Assembly: GCA_902541775.1 (NCBI GenBank) | Contig: CACBSE010000007.1 | Span: forward strand, 1 to 38,877 | Source of the DNA: an uncultured Litorivicinus sp. | Lineage (GTDB): Bacteria; Pseudomonadota; Gammaproteobacteria; Pseudomonadales; Litorivicinaceae | Reading direction: 5' to 3' | DNA length: 38,877 bases | Shown here: positions 9,357-18,749 of the stretch, one piece after another | How the letters are laid out: each line of letters begins with the position of its first letter | Position numbering within the stretch: the first letter of the stretch is position 1 | Position numbers and translations under genes: made by a program | Notes under the pieces: generated by a model | What the model was told of the DNA's origin: nothing | Database searches by the model: none | What the model saw: the letters and a program-made list of their open reading frames with translations, nothing else

Positions 9357-10241
9357 ATGAAAGTCGCATTTTTGGGCCTCGGCGTCATGGGCTACCCGAT
9401 GGCAGGCCACCTCGCTAAAACCGGTCATGAAGTCACTGTTTATAACCGGACGACGGCTAAAGCGGATCAGTGGACCGCTGACTTTGGCGGACACGTTGCG
9501 ACAACGCCCAAAGACGCAGCAGTCGGGCAGGAAATTATTTTTGCCTGTGTTGGTAATGATGACGATTTGCGTAGCATTACGTTGGGTGAGCAAGGCGCGT
9601 TTGCCGGGATGAGTGAGGGGGCGTTATTTATCGATCACACCACAGCGAGTGCAGAAGTCGCACGCGAACTGGATACAACTGCGAAGTCTCTACATATTGG
9701 CTTCATGGATGCACCAGTCTCTGGGGGTCAACAGGGTGCAGAAAATGGTGCATTGACTGTTATGGTGGGTGGGAATCAGGTGCATTTCGATCGCGCCGCG
9801 CCAGTGATTGATGCGTTCGCGCGCGCATGCACGTTAATGGGAGAAGTGGGTGCTGGCCAGCTGACAAAAATGGTCAATCAAATTTGTATTGCTGGTTTGG
9901 TCGAGGCATTGTCTGAAGGTCTCTCGTTCGCTCGTGCGGCCGGACTTGACGCTCACAAGGTCGTCGATGTCATTAGTAAAGGTGCTGCGCAGTCATGGCA
10001 AATGGAAAATCGATACCAGACCATGTTAGCTGATGAGTTTGAACATGGATTCGCGGTTGATTGGATGCGCAAAGACCTATCAATCTGTTTGACTGAAGCT
10101 CGGAAAAATGGCTCTGCGCTTCCGATCACTGCAGCTGTTGATCAGCTTTACGGCGAAGTTCAATCCATGGGTGGCGGTCGTTGGGATACGTCGAGCCTGT
10201 TCGCGCGTCTGGAAGCCATGCGTCAACGCGGTGGCAAATGA
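9357..10241 (+). CDS. mmsB: 3-hydroxyisobutyrate dehydrogenase-type NAD(P)-dependent oxidoreductase
   Basis: The 294-residue product is a beta-hydroxyacid dehydrogenase. It has an amino-terminal Rossmann motif FLGLGVMGYPMAGHL, the substrate-binding DAPVSGGQQGAENG near 120, and the catalytic lysine segment GAGQLTKMVNQ near 170. Directly downstream of a 3-hydroxyisobutyryl-CoA hydrolase (22 bases apart), the likely reaction is oxidation of 3-hydroxyisobutyrate to methylmalonate semialdehyde. The family also includes tartronate semialdehyde reductases; the TKMVNQ variant of the lysine motif is closer to that branch, so substrate is inferred from context only and the symbol is tentative. AAGGA precedes the ATG at 9357. 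The end overlaps the start of recX. Confidence 0.75.
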   Translation: MKVAFLGLGVMGYPMAGHLAKTGHEVTVYNRTTAKADQWTADFGGHVATTPKDAAVGQEIIFACVGNDDDLRSITLGEQGAFAGMSEGALFIDHTTASAEVARELDTTAKSLHIGFMDAPVSGGQQGAENGALTVMVGGNQVHFDRAAPVIDAFARACTLMGEVGAGQLTKMVNQICIAGLVEALSEGLSFARAAGLDAHKVVDVISKGAAQSWQMENRYQTMLADEFEHGFAVDWMRKDLSICLTEARKNGSALPITAAVDQLYGEVQSMGGGRWDTSSLFARLEAMRQRGGK

Positions 10242-10671
10242 TCCATTCGACACCTTGATTAATCGCTTGGCCCGTCGAGAGCATTCGCGGGTCGAGCTTG
10301 ATCGCAAACTCAAAACAGTCCATCCCGAGCTCCTTCAGACCGAACGCAACGAATTGCTTGATCGTTTGGTGGAATTGAATCTGCAGTCCGATCTGCGGTT
10401 TGCTGAAATGTTGATTCGATCGCGGTTATTTCGTGGGCAAGGACGTCGCCGAATCGAAGGGGAACTGAGACAACACGCGATCGACCCGCACGACGTGAGT
10501 CGTTTCTTCGATCAAGCTGAGGATACCGAGTCTGGTCGCTGTCTTGCTGCACTTGAGAAATGGATGCGTGGTAAAAAAGACCCAACACGTGACAAGGCAC
10601 TTCGCTTTTTGGCATCACGTGGATTTAAATTTTCAGATGCAACAGAAGCAGTCGACGCGATTTTCCGCTAG
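10231..10671 (+). CDS. recX: Regulatory protein RecX
   Basis: RecX binds RecA filaments and limits their extension. The 146-residue product from the GTG at 10231 shows the tandem three-helix repeats of the family: DPFDTLINRLARREHSRVEL, then LQSDLRFAEMLIRSRLFRG and GRRRIEGELRQHAID, and a carboxy-terminal RFLASRGFKFSDATEAVDAI. Length is usual. The GTG overlaps the preceding dehydrogenase gene by 11 bases; an in-frame ATG at 10108 would lie deep inside that gene and is rejected. No recA lies next to it, which is unusual because recX normally follows recA. alaS follows 38 bases downstream as in many gammaproteobacteria. Confidence 0.87.
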   Translation: MANDPFDTLINRLARREHSRVELDRKLKTVHPELLQTERNELLDRLVELNLQSDLRFAEMLIRSRLFRGQGRRRIEGELRQHAIDPHDVSRFFDQAEDTESGRCLAALEKWMRGKKDPTRDKALRFLASRGFKFSDATEAVDAIFR

Positions 10672-10709
10672 CATTGCACCAAACTTGAATTCCAGACATT
10701 TGAAAAATC

Positions 10710-13307
10710 ATGAAAAGCGCTGAAATCCGTTCGCAGTTCCTTGAATATTTTCAGGAAAATGGCCACACCATTGTATCGTCGAGCCCCCTGATTCCGGGCA
10801 ACGACCCAACACTTTTATTCACTAACGCAGGGATGGTGCAGTTTAAAGAAGTGTTCACAGGGGAAGAAACCCGTGCGTATCATCGAGCGACCACGTCACA
10901 GCGTTGCGTACGTGCTGGTGGTAAGCACAACGATTTGGAAAATGTTGGTTACACAGCGCGTCATCATACATTCTTTGAAATGCTCGGGAATTTCAGTTTT
11001 GGAGATTACTTCAAAGAAGACGCGATCCATTTCGCATGGCAATTCTTAACAGAACGATTGGGACTTCCGAAAGAGCGCCTTTGGGTAACGGTGCACCATT
11101 CCGATCAAGAAGCTGAAGATATTTGGATTCAAAACATTGGCGTTGATCCAAATCGGCTTTCCAGACTGGGCGATAAGGATAATTTCTGGTCGATGGGTGA
11201 TACGGGTCCTTGTGGTCCATGCAGCGAAATTTTTTACGATCACGGCCCTGATGTCGCTGGAGGTCCTCCAGGTTCGGAAGATGACGACCTTGATCGGTAT
11301 ATCGAGATTTGGAACCTGGTATTCATGCAGTTTGAACAGTCAGCCGATGGATCACGCACACCGTTACCGAAGCCATCCGTTGACACTGGTATGGGACTTG
11401 AGCGGATTGCGGCTGTGATGCAGGGCGTACACTCGAATTATGAAATCGACCTGTTCCAGGCGCTATTAAGAGCTGCTGCAGATGTCACACGGACGACTGA
11501 CCTGGAAGCAAAATCACTGCGAGTGGTTGCTGATCATATCCGCAGTTGTTCATTTTTGATTTGTGATGGTGTTCTGCCATCCAATGAGGGCCGTGGGTAT
11601 GTGTTGCGTCGAATCATTCGCCGCGCGATTCGCCACGGACATAAGTTGGGTTGTGACCAATCCTTCTTCCATAAAATCGTACACACATTAGTTGCCGAAA
11701 TGGGTGAAGCATATCCAGAGCTACGTGACAACGAGGATCGTATTGTCGCTGCATTGAAGCAGGAAGAGGCGCAGTTCGCAAAGACCTTGGATGCAGGAAT
11801 GAGGGTGTTGGAAGATGCCGTCGAGTCGCTTCCTGGCAATACACTGCCTGGCGAACTGATTTTCAGACTGTACGACACCCATGGATTCCCTGTTGATTTG
11901 ACTAATGATATCGCGCGCGAACGTGATCTTGAGCTTGATATCGAAGGGTTTGATCAAGCAATGGCCGAGCAGCGCGAAAAGTCGCGCCAGGGATCAAGTT
12001 TTGCGGCCGAAGGCCAAGTGCGATTCGATTTGGATGGATCGACGGAATTTTTGGGTTATACACATCTCGATGCCAGTGCTGTCGTTGTTGCATTGGCGAA
12101 AGATGGCCAACAAGTCGAGTCATTCGCAGCTGGTGAGCCTGGCGTGGTTGTGCTGAATCAAACACCATTTTATGCGGAGAGCGGTGGTCAACAAGGCGAC
12201 TCGGGTTCACTCACATCAGCCGGCGGCTCATTTCAAGTGTCTGTCACTAAAAAATACGGAGCGCACTTCGGTCATGAGGGCAAACTCGGCATGGGTGAGT
12301 TAAAGGTCGGCGACACGGTAAATGCGCGCGTTGAAGGGCCAAGACGTCAGGCGACCGCGCTCAACCACTCGGCAACCCATCTGCTCCATTCTGCACTTCG
12401 CACTGTACTGGGTGAACATGTAACTCAGAAAGGGTCGCTAGTGACCCATGAGCGCACACGATTTGATTTTTCGCATCCACAGCCAGTTACGGCTGAAGAC
12501 ATTGCTGCGATTGAAGCAATGGTCAACGCAGAAATTCGTCGTAACGAGGATGTGATTACACGAGTCATGCCAATCGAAGAAGCGAAGGCTGCCGGTGCGA
12601 TGGCTTTGTTTGGCGAAAAATACGATGACGAGGTGCGTGTCCTGTCGATGGGCGAGTTTTCAGTTGAATTATGCGGCGGTACCCACGTTGCTCGAACCGG
12701 TGACATTGGCCTATTCAAAATCATTGCTGAGAGCGGTGTTGCCTCAGGTGTTCGTCGAATCGAAGCTATGACAGGTGAGGGTGCGCTTCTTCATGTCCAT
12801 GCACTTGAGACAACATTGGATCAAGCGGCAGCACTCTTGAAAACAGGTTCGGACTCGGTACTTTCTAAGATCGAGCAGATGGCTGAACGGGTAAAAGCAT
12901 CAGCGCGTGAAGTGGACGCCTTGAAGATGAAGTTGGCAACAGCTGCCGGCGGCGATTTGTTAGACGACGTTGTCGAGGTCGCTGGAGTGCAGTGTCTGGT
13001 CGCAAGTCTTGATGGGCAAGACCCAAAAACGCTCCGTGACACACTCGATCGCGTCAAAAATCGTTTGTCTCAGGGCGTTGTGGTACTCGCAACCATCCGT
13101 GATGGCAAAGTCAATTTAATTGCGGGCGTGACAGACAACTTGGTTGATCAAGTCAAGGCCGGTGATCTGATTGGATTTGTTGCCGCACAAGTGGGTGGTC
13201 GTGGCGGCGGTCGTGGTGATATGGCTCAGGCTGGCGGCACTGAGCCCGCATCATTACCTCAGGCGCTGAAGTCAGTACCTGGTTGGCTTGAAGAACAATT
13301 GAGTTAG
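10710..13307 (+). CDS. alaS: Alanyl-tRNA synthetase AlaS
   Basis: AlaS charges tRNA-Ala and edits misacylated tRNA. The 865-residue product is full length. It has the class II catalytic domain, with the opening [39 protein letters not shown], and motif 2 and 3 regions. The editing domain has zinc ligands in [14 protein letters not shown] and CGGTHV. A carboxy-terminal coiled segment and C-Ala domain end with [15 protein letters not shown]. The ATG at 10710 has only a poor ribosome site. lysC follows after eight bases, so the two are probably co-transcribed, the order seen in Pseudomonas and relatives. Confidence 0.98.
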   Translation: MKSAEIRSQFLEYFQENGHTIVSSSPLIPGNDPTLLFTNAGMVQFKEVFTGEETRAYHRATTSQRCVRAGGKHNDLENVGYTARHHTFFEMLGNFSFGDYFKEDAIHFAWQFLTERLGLPKERLWVTVHHSDQEAEDIWIQNIGVDPNRLSRLGDKDNFWSMGDTGPCGPCSEIFYDHGPDVAGGPPGSEDDDLDRYIEIWNLVFMQFEQSADGSRTPLPKPSVDTGMGLERIAAVMQGVHSNYEIDLFQALLRAAADVTRTTDLEAKSLRVVADHIRSCSFLICDGVLPSNEGRGYVLRRIIRRAIRHGHKLGCDQSFFHKIVHTLVAEMGEAYPELRDNEDRIVAALKQEEAQFAKTLDAGMRVLEDAVESLPGNTLPGELIFRLYDTHGFPVDLTNDIARERDLELDIEGFDQAMAEQREKSRQGSSFAAEGQVRFDLDGSTEFLGYTHLDASAVVVALAKDGQQVESFAAGEPGVVVLNQTPFYAESGGQQGDSGSLTSAGGSFQVSVTKKYGAHFGHEGKLGMGELKVGDTVNARVEGPRRQATALNHSATHLLHSALRTVLGEHVTQKGSLVTHERTRFDFSHPQPVTAEDIAAIEAMVNAEIRRNEDVITRVMPIEEAKAAGAMALFGEKYDDEVRVLSMGEFSVELCGGTHVARTGDIGLFKIIAESGVASGVRRIEAMTGEGALLHVHALETTLDQAAALLKTGSDSVLSKIEQMAERVKASAREVDALKMKLATAAGGDLLDDVVEVAGVQCLVASLDGQDPKTLRDTLDRVKNRLSQGVVVLATIRDGKVNLIAGVTDNLVDQVKAGDLIGFVAAQVGGRGGGRGDMAQAGGTEPASLPQALKSVPGWLEEQLS

Positions 13308-13315
13308 GAAGTTCG

Positions 13316-14545
13316 ATGGCGTTAATCGTCCAAAAATATGGCGGTACCAGCGTCGGCAATGTGGAGCGCATCCAAGGTGTCGCGCAGAAAGTGAAGGGAT
13401 TCCGAGAGCAAGGACACGATGTCATTGTTGTTGTCTCTGCCATGAGTGGGGAGACTAACCGATTGATTGGCATGGCCAACGAGATCAGTCAGCGACCTGT
13501 GCCGCGCGAGATGGATGTATTGGTATCGACAGGCGAACAGGTCACGATTGCGCTACTTGCGATGGCGTTAACCGAACGTGGCTGTGCGGCAAAAAGTTAC
13601 ACCGGTGGACAAGTCCGTATTCACACCGATAGCGCCCACACCAAGGCGCGTATTCAAGCCGTTGATGATGAAAATATGCACGCCGACCTCAAAGCCGGTC
13701 GGGTTGTGATTGTTGCAGGCTTCCAAGGGATGGATGACAACAACAACATTACGACACTTGGCCGAGGCGGATCGGACACGACCGCAGTTGCCTTGGCGGC
13801 TGCGTTAAAAGCAGACGAATGTCAGATCTACACAGACGTGGATGGGGTTTACACAACCGATCCGCGGGTTGTTGAAGCAGCGCGTCGCCTGTCGAAAATC
13901 ACTTTTGAAGAGATGCTTGAAATGGCATCTCTTGGCTCAAAAATTTTACAGATTCGGTCGGTCGAATTTGCCGGCAAATACAATGTGCCGCTTCGTGTGC
14001 TATCAACATTTGAAGATGGCCCTGGCACATTGATCACTACTGAGGAGTTAGATTCCATGGAACAACCTGTTATTTCAGGTATCGCGTTTAACCGTGACGA
14101 AGCAAAGTTAACGTTACTTGGCGTACCCGATGTTCCTGGTGTCGCAGCGAAAATTTTGGCTCCAATCGGTGCGAAAAATATCGAAGTCGACATGATCGTT
14201 CAAAACGTGGGTGCAGATCAGACAACTGATTTTACCTTTACTGTCCATCGTAATGATGTCGAATCAGCTCACGAAGTGCTCGAAGGTGTCGCCACAGACT
14301 TGGGAGCGCGAGACGTTCGAAAAGATTCGAAGATTTGTAAGGTGTCAGTTGTCGGCGTTGGTATGCGTTCACACGCGGGTGTTGCGAGCCAGATGTTTGA
14401 GACCCTTGCCGCGGAGGGCATCAATATCCAAATGATCTCGACCTCTGAAATTAAGATTTCTGTTGTGGTCGACGAAAAATACCTCGAGCTGGCCGTGCGC
14501 GCTTTGCATCAGGCATTCGATTTGGCGGCCGAGGATGCCAATTAA
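13316..14545 (+). CDS. lysC: Aspartate kinase LysC
   Basis: LysC phosphorylates aspartate, the first step to lysine, threonine and methionine. The 409-residue product opens with [14 protein letters not shown]. It has [15 protein letters not shown], the substrate segment [15 protein letters not shown] and [13 protein letters not shown], then two ACT domains in the last third ([14 protein letters not shown] and [16 protein letters not shown]), which in this family mediate feedback inhibition. AGGAA stands seven bases before the ATG. The gene overlaps tcdA by 11 bases. In many relatives csrA follows lysC; here csrA is 16.5 kb away. Confidence 0.96.
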   Translation: MALIVQKYGGTSVGNVERIQGVAQKVKGFREQGHDVIVVVSAMSGETNRLIGMANEISQRPVPREMDVLVSTGEQVTIALLAMALTERGCAAKSYTGGQVRIHTDSAHTKARIQAVDDENMHADLKAGRVVIVAGFQGMDDNNNITTLGRGGSDTTAVALAAALKADECQIYTDVDGVYTTDPRVVEAARRLSKITFEEMLEMASLGSKILQIRSVEFAGKYNVPLRVLSTFEDGPGTLITTEELDSMEQPVISGIAFNRDEAKLTLLGVPDVPGVAAKILAPIGAKNIEVDMIVQNVGADQTTDFTFTVHRNDVESAHEVLEGVATDLGARDVRKDSKICKVSVVGVGMRSHAGVASQMFETLAAEGINIQMISTSEIKISVVVDEKYLELAVRALHQAFDLAAEDAN

Positions 14546-15308
14546 TACTCCTGACTCATTTCTTGGCATCGATCGCCTGTACGGCGATCATGCCTATCAA
14601 ACACTCTCAAAAAAACGCATTTATGTTGTTGGTATCGGTGGTGTCGGATCGTGGGTTGTCGAGAGCTTGGCGCGCTCGGGAGTTGGTGAGATTGGGCTCG
14701 CTGATCTCGATGATATCTGTGTAACCAACACCAATCGCCAAATCCATGCGCTGTCATCAACGATCGGCCAATCGAAAATTGTTGTGATGGCAGATCGTTG
14801 TCGATCGATCAACCCTGCGATCACGGTTCAGTGTGATCACGCTTTTGTTAATGATAAGACAGTTAATTCGTTGATCGACTCTGATTTGGATGTAGTGATC
14901 GATTGTGGCGATAACCAGATGGCAAAAGCATCGCTGATTGCACATTGTAAACGCATCAAAGTCCCGGTGATCACGACCGGCGCAGCTGGTGGCCGAATTG
15001 ATCCAAGCAAAGTCCAGGTGCGTGATTTGGCAAAAACGGACGGTGATGCGCTACTCGCATCAGTGCGTCAAACACTCAGAAATCGCTACGGATTTTCACG
15101 GACCCCAGGGAAACGCTTTTCTGTGAGCGCGGTATATTCCGATGAACAAACACGGTACTTACAGGCAGATGGTTCAGTCGGACAGCAAAAGCCTGCAGCT
15201 GGAGCGAACCGACTCGATTGCGTGGGCTCCTTGGGTGCAGCCACACACGTCACGGCGGTATTTGCATTTCATGCAACCGCTAAAGCGATCGATATCCTGC
15301 TTAATTAA
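14535..15308 (+). CDS. tcdA: tRNA threonylcarbamoyladenosine dehydratase TcdA (CsdL/YgdL)
   Basis: TcdA catalyses the ATP-dependent dehydration of t6A37 in tRNA to its cyclic form, ct6A. The 257-residue product has the E1-like adenylation fold: the ATP loop VYVVGIGGVGSWVVESL-like segment near residue 33 (sequence IYVVGIGGVGSWVVESLA), DLDDICVTNTNRQ, and VVIDCGDNQMAKASL. The carboxy-terminal part LDCVGSLGAATHVTAVF is typical of YgdL. I chose the ATG at 14535, overlapping the lysC end, because the protein family begins a few residues before FLGIDRLYG. Its stop overlaps that of the minus-strand DUF4198 gene in a shared TTAATTAA. Its sulphur-delivery partners (CsdA/CsdE) are not in the window. Confidence 0.92.
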   Translation: MPINTPDSFLGIDRLYGDHAYQTLSKKRIYVVGIGGVGSWVVESLARSGVGEIGLADLDDICVTNTNRQIHALSSTIGQSKIVVMADRCRSINPAITVQCDHAFVNDKTVNSLIDSDLDVVIDCGDNQMAKASLIAHCKRIKVPVITTGAAGGRIDPSKVQVRDLAKTDGDALLASVRQTLRNRYGFSRTPGKRFSVSAVYSDEQTRYLQADGSVGQQKPAAGANRLDCVGSLGAATHVTAVFAFHATAKAIDILLN

Positions 15309-16092
15309 CGACCTCCAACGTTATCGTTGGCCAGTGACTAATCCAGTCGTAGTCGGGGTCGTCGTCGGGCCGAATGACGACTCCGCTGATGAGATACCGG
15401 TCGGCACTTGGTAACTCGAGCTCCACTCGGCCATTCGCGTCGGTATAAGCTTCTGAAACAACAACTCGATCGCTGTGTCGAAATGCCTTGACCAAAACGC
15501 TATCGAGTGGAGTTTGTCCATCGTACAGGGTAAATGCATAGTTTCCAGGAGGGATCTGTGTCCATTGCCCTTCCAAAACCAGCTCGAATGGCATTTCTCC
15601 GGAGAGAGAGTCGTTCACTTCCGCTTGTCCAGTTTTGATAATACTTTTTGCGACTCGAACATAACGCTCTGCGACTGGAACGATCTGCGGAATCGCGGGG
15701 TGCTGATCGAGTTGACGTTGAAGACCATCAAGCGTGATGTAGTTTGCCCAACGCTCGTCCTCGTCACCAAATCGTATTGCAAATGGAGTGGTTTGATGGA
15801 TTACACGATTGAGACCATCGTCGACTGCAACAGTTGCTGCGGGTCGAGAATCACCCAATAAACCTTTGATCTTACGTTTGGTTTGACCAATGACAATGAA
15901 CGTCGCTGTGTCTTCGGGTAGGTAGGGCTGTGCGCTACCGCGGAACGTTTCACCAACTTTGAGGGTGAGCTCAACAGTGTTGTTTGCAGCTGTGTAGTGT
16001 TTTGATGGCTCGATCCAAAATTCATGGCCCTGAATTTGAGTGCACCATATCAGAAGACCAACTGAGAATGTTACGCTACGGGCTATTGTCAT
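15301..16092 (-). CDS. DUF4198-family periplasmic protein, probable metal-uptake accessory
   Basis: The 263-residue product carries an amino-terminal signal peptide (ITIARSVTFSVGLLIWC-like hydrophobic start) cleaved before the family's opening signature GHEFWIEPSKHY. The rest is beta-rich, and ends with a carboxypeptidase-regulatory-like repeat (AYTDANGRVELELPSADRYL). DUF4198 proteins are often encoded beside nickel or cobalt transporters; a role in periplasmic metal binding is inference. AAGGAG precedes the ATG at 16092; the longer frame to 16197 runs into the divergent gene. It is divergent from the HupE/UreJ-type gene by 29 bases, so promoters must overlap the opposite coding regions or each other. 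The metal is not identifiable from the sequence. Confidence 0.78.
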   Translation of the reverse strand: MTIARSVTFSVGLLIWCTQIQGHEFWIEPSKHYTAANNTVELTLKVGETFRGSAQPYLPEDTATFIVIGQTKRKIKGLLGDSRPAATVAVDDGLNRVIHQTTPFAIRFGDEDERWANYITLDGLQRQLDQHPAIPQIVPVAERYVRVAKSIIKTGQAEVNDSLSGEMPFELVLEGQWTQIPPGNYAFTLYDGQTPLDSVLVKAFRHSDRVVVSEAYTDANGRVELELPSADRYLISGVVIRPDDDPDYDWISHWPTITLEVVN

Positions 16093-16121
16093 ATGGACTC
16101 CTTGAATTTGAGAATGGATCG

Positions 16122-17234
16122 ATGAAACTCGTGTTGTTGGGCGTACTGTTAGCGATTTTGAGTTGGGTCGCAAGTGCGCATGAGATGCGACCCTCAATTG
16201 CTTCGCTCTCAGTGGATTCTAACGGCGTACTTCAGCTTGAGCTTGTGACCAACATGGAGGCTTGGCTAGCTAATGTTGACCCATCGCTGTCGGATACGAA
16301 CGATTCTCCGAATGCGGCAATTTACGATCGCTTTCGGGCCCTCGATGCAACCGCGTTAGAGGTAGCTATTCGAGACAAGGAGAGAGCTTTCAGTCGAGTC
16401 ATTGAGATCATCGCAGGTGATGTCCCGATTACAATGACACTCACGTCGTTGAAGGTGCTCCCTGTGGATGATGATGAGCTTCCGCGCGATACCCAACTGA
16501 ATTTCGTTGGTGGGTTACCTGATGGTGCGGAAAGTGTGAAATATCGAGTTAACGATACGATGCCCAATACTGCAGTCCGTTTATTTCTCGATAATGCTGA
16601 GCCTCGCGTGCAGTTCGTCAAAAATAGTCAGGAATCGGTTGAGCTATCTCTTGACCGGACCGTTAAGCGATCTGTAAGAGATCTTGTCGTTGAATATATC
16701 GGACTGGGATTTACGCACATAATTCCTCGCGGTTTAGATCATATTATCTTTATTTTGGGTCTTACTTTGATCTCGAAGCGTTTGGTTGACCTCGTGATCC
16801 AGGTCACCGCCTTTACGGTCGCGCATTCAGTAACACTTGCGCTTGGTCTGTACGGTGTTCTTGAACTTCCCGCATCGATTGTCGAGCCCTTGATTGCTGC
16901 ATCGATTGTATATATCGCTGTTGAAAATATATGGCATCAAAAAGTGAATAGATCGCGGGCCCTGGTGGTATTTGCCTTTGGTTTGCTGCATGGATTGGGA
17001 TTTGCAGGTGTGCTTACCGAACTCGGGCTCCCCGCACGCGACTTTGTCGTCGGCCTTTTGGCGTTCAACGTGGGCGTTGAGCTCGGGCAGTTAGCCACTA
17101 TATTGGTGGCCTATCTATCGATCGGTATTTGGATTGTTCACCGTTCATGGTATCGAGTGAGGTTCGCTGTCCCAATGTCTCTGTTGATTGGCCTTGTTGG
17201 ATGTTATTGGTTTGTTGAAAGGGTGATGAGCTAA
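16122..17234 (+). CDS. HupE/UreJ-family membrane protein
   Basis: The 370-residue product has a signal peptide (LVLLGVLLAILSWVASAHE), a soluble periplasmic domain to about residue 185, and then about six membrane helices. The helices hold the HupE/UreJ signatures IIPRGLDHIIFILGLTL, VTAFTVAHSVTLALG and GLLHGLGFAGVL, whose histidines are presumed metal ligands. Members are linked to nickel or cobalt permeation. The larger periplasmic domain marks the HupE/UreJ_2 subgroup often found in genomes without hydrogenase or urease. The ATG at 16122 is chosen because the signal peptide begins there. The stop overlaps the start of the downstream CDF exporter by one base. Substrate is unknown. Confidence 0.8.
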   Translation: MKLVLLGVLLAILSWVASAHEMRPSIASLSVDSNGVLQLELVTNMEAWLANVDPSLSDTNDSPNAAIYDRFRALDATALEVAIRDKERAFSRVIEIIAGDVPITMTLTSLKVLPVDDDELPRDTQLNFVGGLPDGAESVKYRVNDTMPNTAVRLFLDNAEPRVQFVKNSQESVELSLDRTVKRSVRDLVVEYIGLGFTHIIPRGLDHIIFILGLTLISKRLVDLVIQVTAFTVAHSVTLALGLYGVLELPASIVEPLIAASIVYIAVENIWHQKVNRSRALVVFAFGLLHGLGFAGVLTELGLPARDFVVGLLAFNVGVELGQLATILVAYLSIGIWIVHRSWYRVRFAVPMSLLIGLVGCYWFVERVMS

Positions 17235-18355
17235 TGGCGACTGAAGCGCGAACAAACGCGCAAGTGATGACACGTGTCACCTTCATCGGCGCGATCCTCG
17301 ATGGATTCTTGGGAGTCTTCAAGATCGCAATCGGTTGGGTAAGTCAAAGTCATGCGCTCATCGCAGATGGCGTACATTCACTATCGGATCTGGGTACCGA
17401 TGCTTTGGTTATTTTGGCTGCAAGATGGAGTAACGAGGAGCCTGATGCGAATCATCCATACGGTCACGATCGGATCGAAACGATAGCGACCCTCGTCTTG
17501 GGGAGCATCTTACTGGCGGTTGCTGGCGGTATTCTATATGACAGTTTGCAGCGTGTTGTTGACCCAAGTATCGCGGTTGATCTCGGTGTGGCCGCATTTG
17601 CGATCACGATTGCATCGATCGTGTCCAAAGAGGCGATTTATCGTTATACCGTCTACTATGCGAAGAAGTTAAATTCGAAGCTACTGATGGCCAATGCATG
17701 GCATTCCAGAACGGATGCTTTGTCATCGATTGCTGTCTTGGTTGGGTTAGTGGGAGTCTCCTTTGATGCGCTGTGGCTTGACGCCGTTGCTGCTGTGGTG
17801 GTTGCGTTGTTAATTGCCAAAATTGCTTTGGGCCTGCTGTGGGATTCGATGCAGGAGTTGATTGATACGGCGTTGCCGGAGGACCAATTGATGGCGATCC
17901 GAGAAATTGCCATGAATGTGCCTGGACTTCGCGATGTTCATCAGATACGAACTCGAACGATGGCTGGAAAGATCCTTGTTGACCTTCATCTGCAGGTCGA
18001 TCCTCGAGTATCCGTGTCAGAAGGGCATGAGATTGGCTGTTGGGTGGCCTCGAGCATTCGGAATAAGTTTCCCGATGTGTCGGATATCACCTTCCATATT
18101 GATCCTGAAGACGATGCCGACATCGATCGACAGACACCGACGACGTTAAGACCTTTGAGAAGCGAAGTTAGGAATGCGCTGGAGCAAGACTGGGTCGGAT
18201 TATGCGATATTCAGGAGCTTCGGCTGCACTATCTTCGAGGTAAGATCGATATCGAGGTACTGACGTCAACTCGTGTCGCAGCAGCCGAGCTGAGATCAGC
18301 GTGTCAGCGACCTTGGGTGGGCCAAATCTCAATACTTAAATCAACCCTGAAGTAA
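17234..18355 (+). CDS. Cation diffusion facilitator family metal efflux protein
   Basis: CDF proteins export divalent metals (zinc, cobalt, nickel, iron or manganese) by proton antiport across the inner membrane. The 373-residue product has six membrane segments in its first 210 residues and the two metal-site helices: ADGVHSLSDLGTD in helix 2 and HSRTDALSS in helix 5. A cytoplasmic carboxy-terminal domain follows (VHQIRTRTMAGKILVDLHLQ, ending with FHIDPEDD), then an extra 70-residue tail unlike the short classical form. The ATG overlaps the stop of the HupE/UreJ-type gene (TAATG), so the two are translationally coupled, pairing a likely importer with an exporter. The HSLSD form does not decide the metal. 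Confidence 0.9.
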   Translation: MATEARTNAQVMTRVTFIGAILDGFLGVFKIAIGWVSQSHALIADGVHSLSDLGTDALVILAARWSNEEPDANHPYGHDRIETIATLVLGSILLAVAGGILYDSLQRVVDPSIAVDLGVAAFAITIASIVSKEAIYRYTVYYAKKLNSKLLMANAWHSRTDALSSIAVLVGLVGVSFDALWLDAVAAVVVALLIAKIALGLLWDSMQELIDTALPEDQLMAIREIAMNVPGLRDVHQIRTRTMAGKILVDLHLQVDPRVSVSEGHEIGCWVASSIRNKFPDVSDITFHIDPEDDADIDRQTPTTLRPLRSEVRNALEQDWVGLCDIQELRLHYLRGKIDIEVLTSTRVAAAELRSACQRPWVGQISILKSTLK

Positions 18356-18423
18356 AAAATAAATGACTCTATAATGAAAAGTAATAATGGAATCGAAGTG
18401 GACGATTTGAGAACATTGCTCTA

Positions 18424-18618
18424 ATGAAAATGTGGGTGCTAGCGATTTGGAGTGTAATGGCTTCTTTTTTAGGAGTTCAATCAAACGCTAATCGAGAACG
18501 TGATTTTGAACATGGCCGATTTTCAGTCTTTGTCGTGGCCGGTTTACTCATGACGTTAATCTTTTTATTCAGCGTTTATGGGCTTGTCCAACTGGTCATG
18601 ATGTATGTACACTGGTAG
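18424..18618 (+). CDS. DUF2970-family small membrane protein
   Basis: The 64-residue product has the DUF2970 signature ASFLGVQSNANRERDFEHG followed by one strong membrane helix. Proteins of this family commonly stand just upstream of coxB in gammaproteobacteria, as here (131 bases), but their function is unknown; a link to oxidase assembly is inference. No clear Shine-Dalgarno sequence precedes the ATG at 18424. A TATAAT at 18370-18375 is a possible -10, with no matching -35. Confidence 0.8.
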   Translation: MKMWVLAIWSVMASFLGVQSNANRERDFEHGRFSVFVVAGLLMTLIFLFSVYGLVQLVMMYVHW

Positions 18619-18658
18619 CGTCTAAATGGCTCGGGATCTGGATGAATTCTGACCTCGA

Positions 18659-18678
18659 GGTGTGCTGGAGTGCACACC
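18659..18678. promoter_or_regulatory. Seven-base-pair inverted repeat upstream of coxB
   Basis: GGTGTGC, a six-base spacer TGGAGT, then GCACACC forms a GC-rich stem-loop in the 131 bases between the DUF2970 gene and coxB. It has no T-run, so a simple intrinsic terminator is unlikely. It may be an operator or an mRNA processing or attenuation structure. Confidence 0.35.
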
Positions 18679-18691
18679 GATGATCATAAAC

Positions 18692-18708
18692 CTTTAAATT
18701 TATTAAAG
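18692..18708. promoter_or_regulatory. AT-rich inverted repeat upstream of coxB
   Basis: CTTTAA, five bases, TTAAAG lies 42 bases before the coxB start. It could be an operator of the oxidase operon or part of its promoter. Its binding protein is not known. Confidence 0.3.
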
Positions 18709-18749
18709 TTTCGTTAACCCCCGCATTCAAAAACATAGGAGGTGTGCGA

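Noticed and set aside
10108-10230. Upstream extension of recX to an ATG at 10108
   Set aside because: It would overlap most of the end of the dehydrogenase gene and adds sequence unlike RecX; the GTG at 10231 gives normal length.
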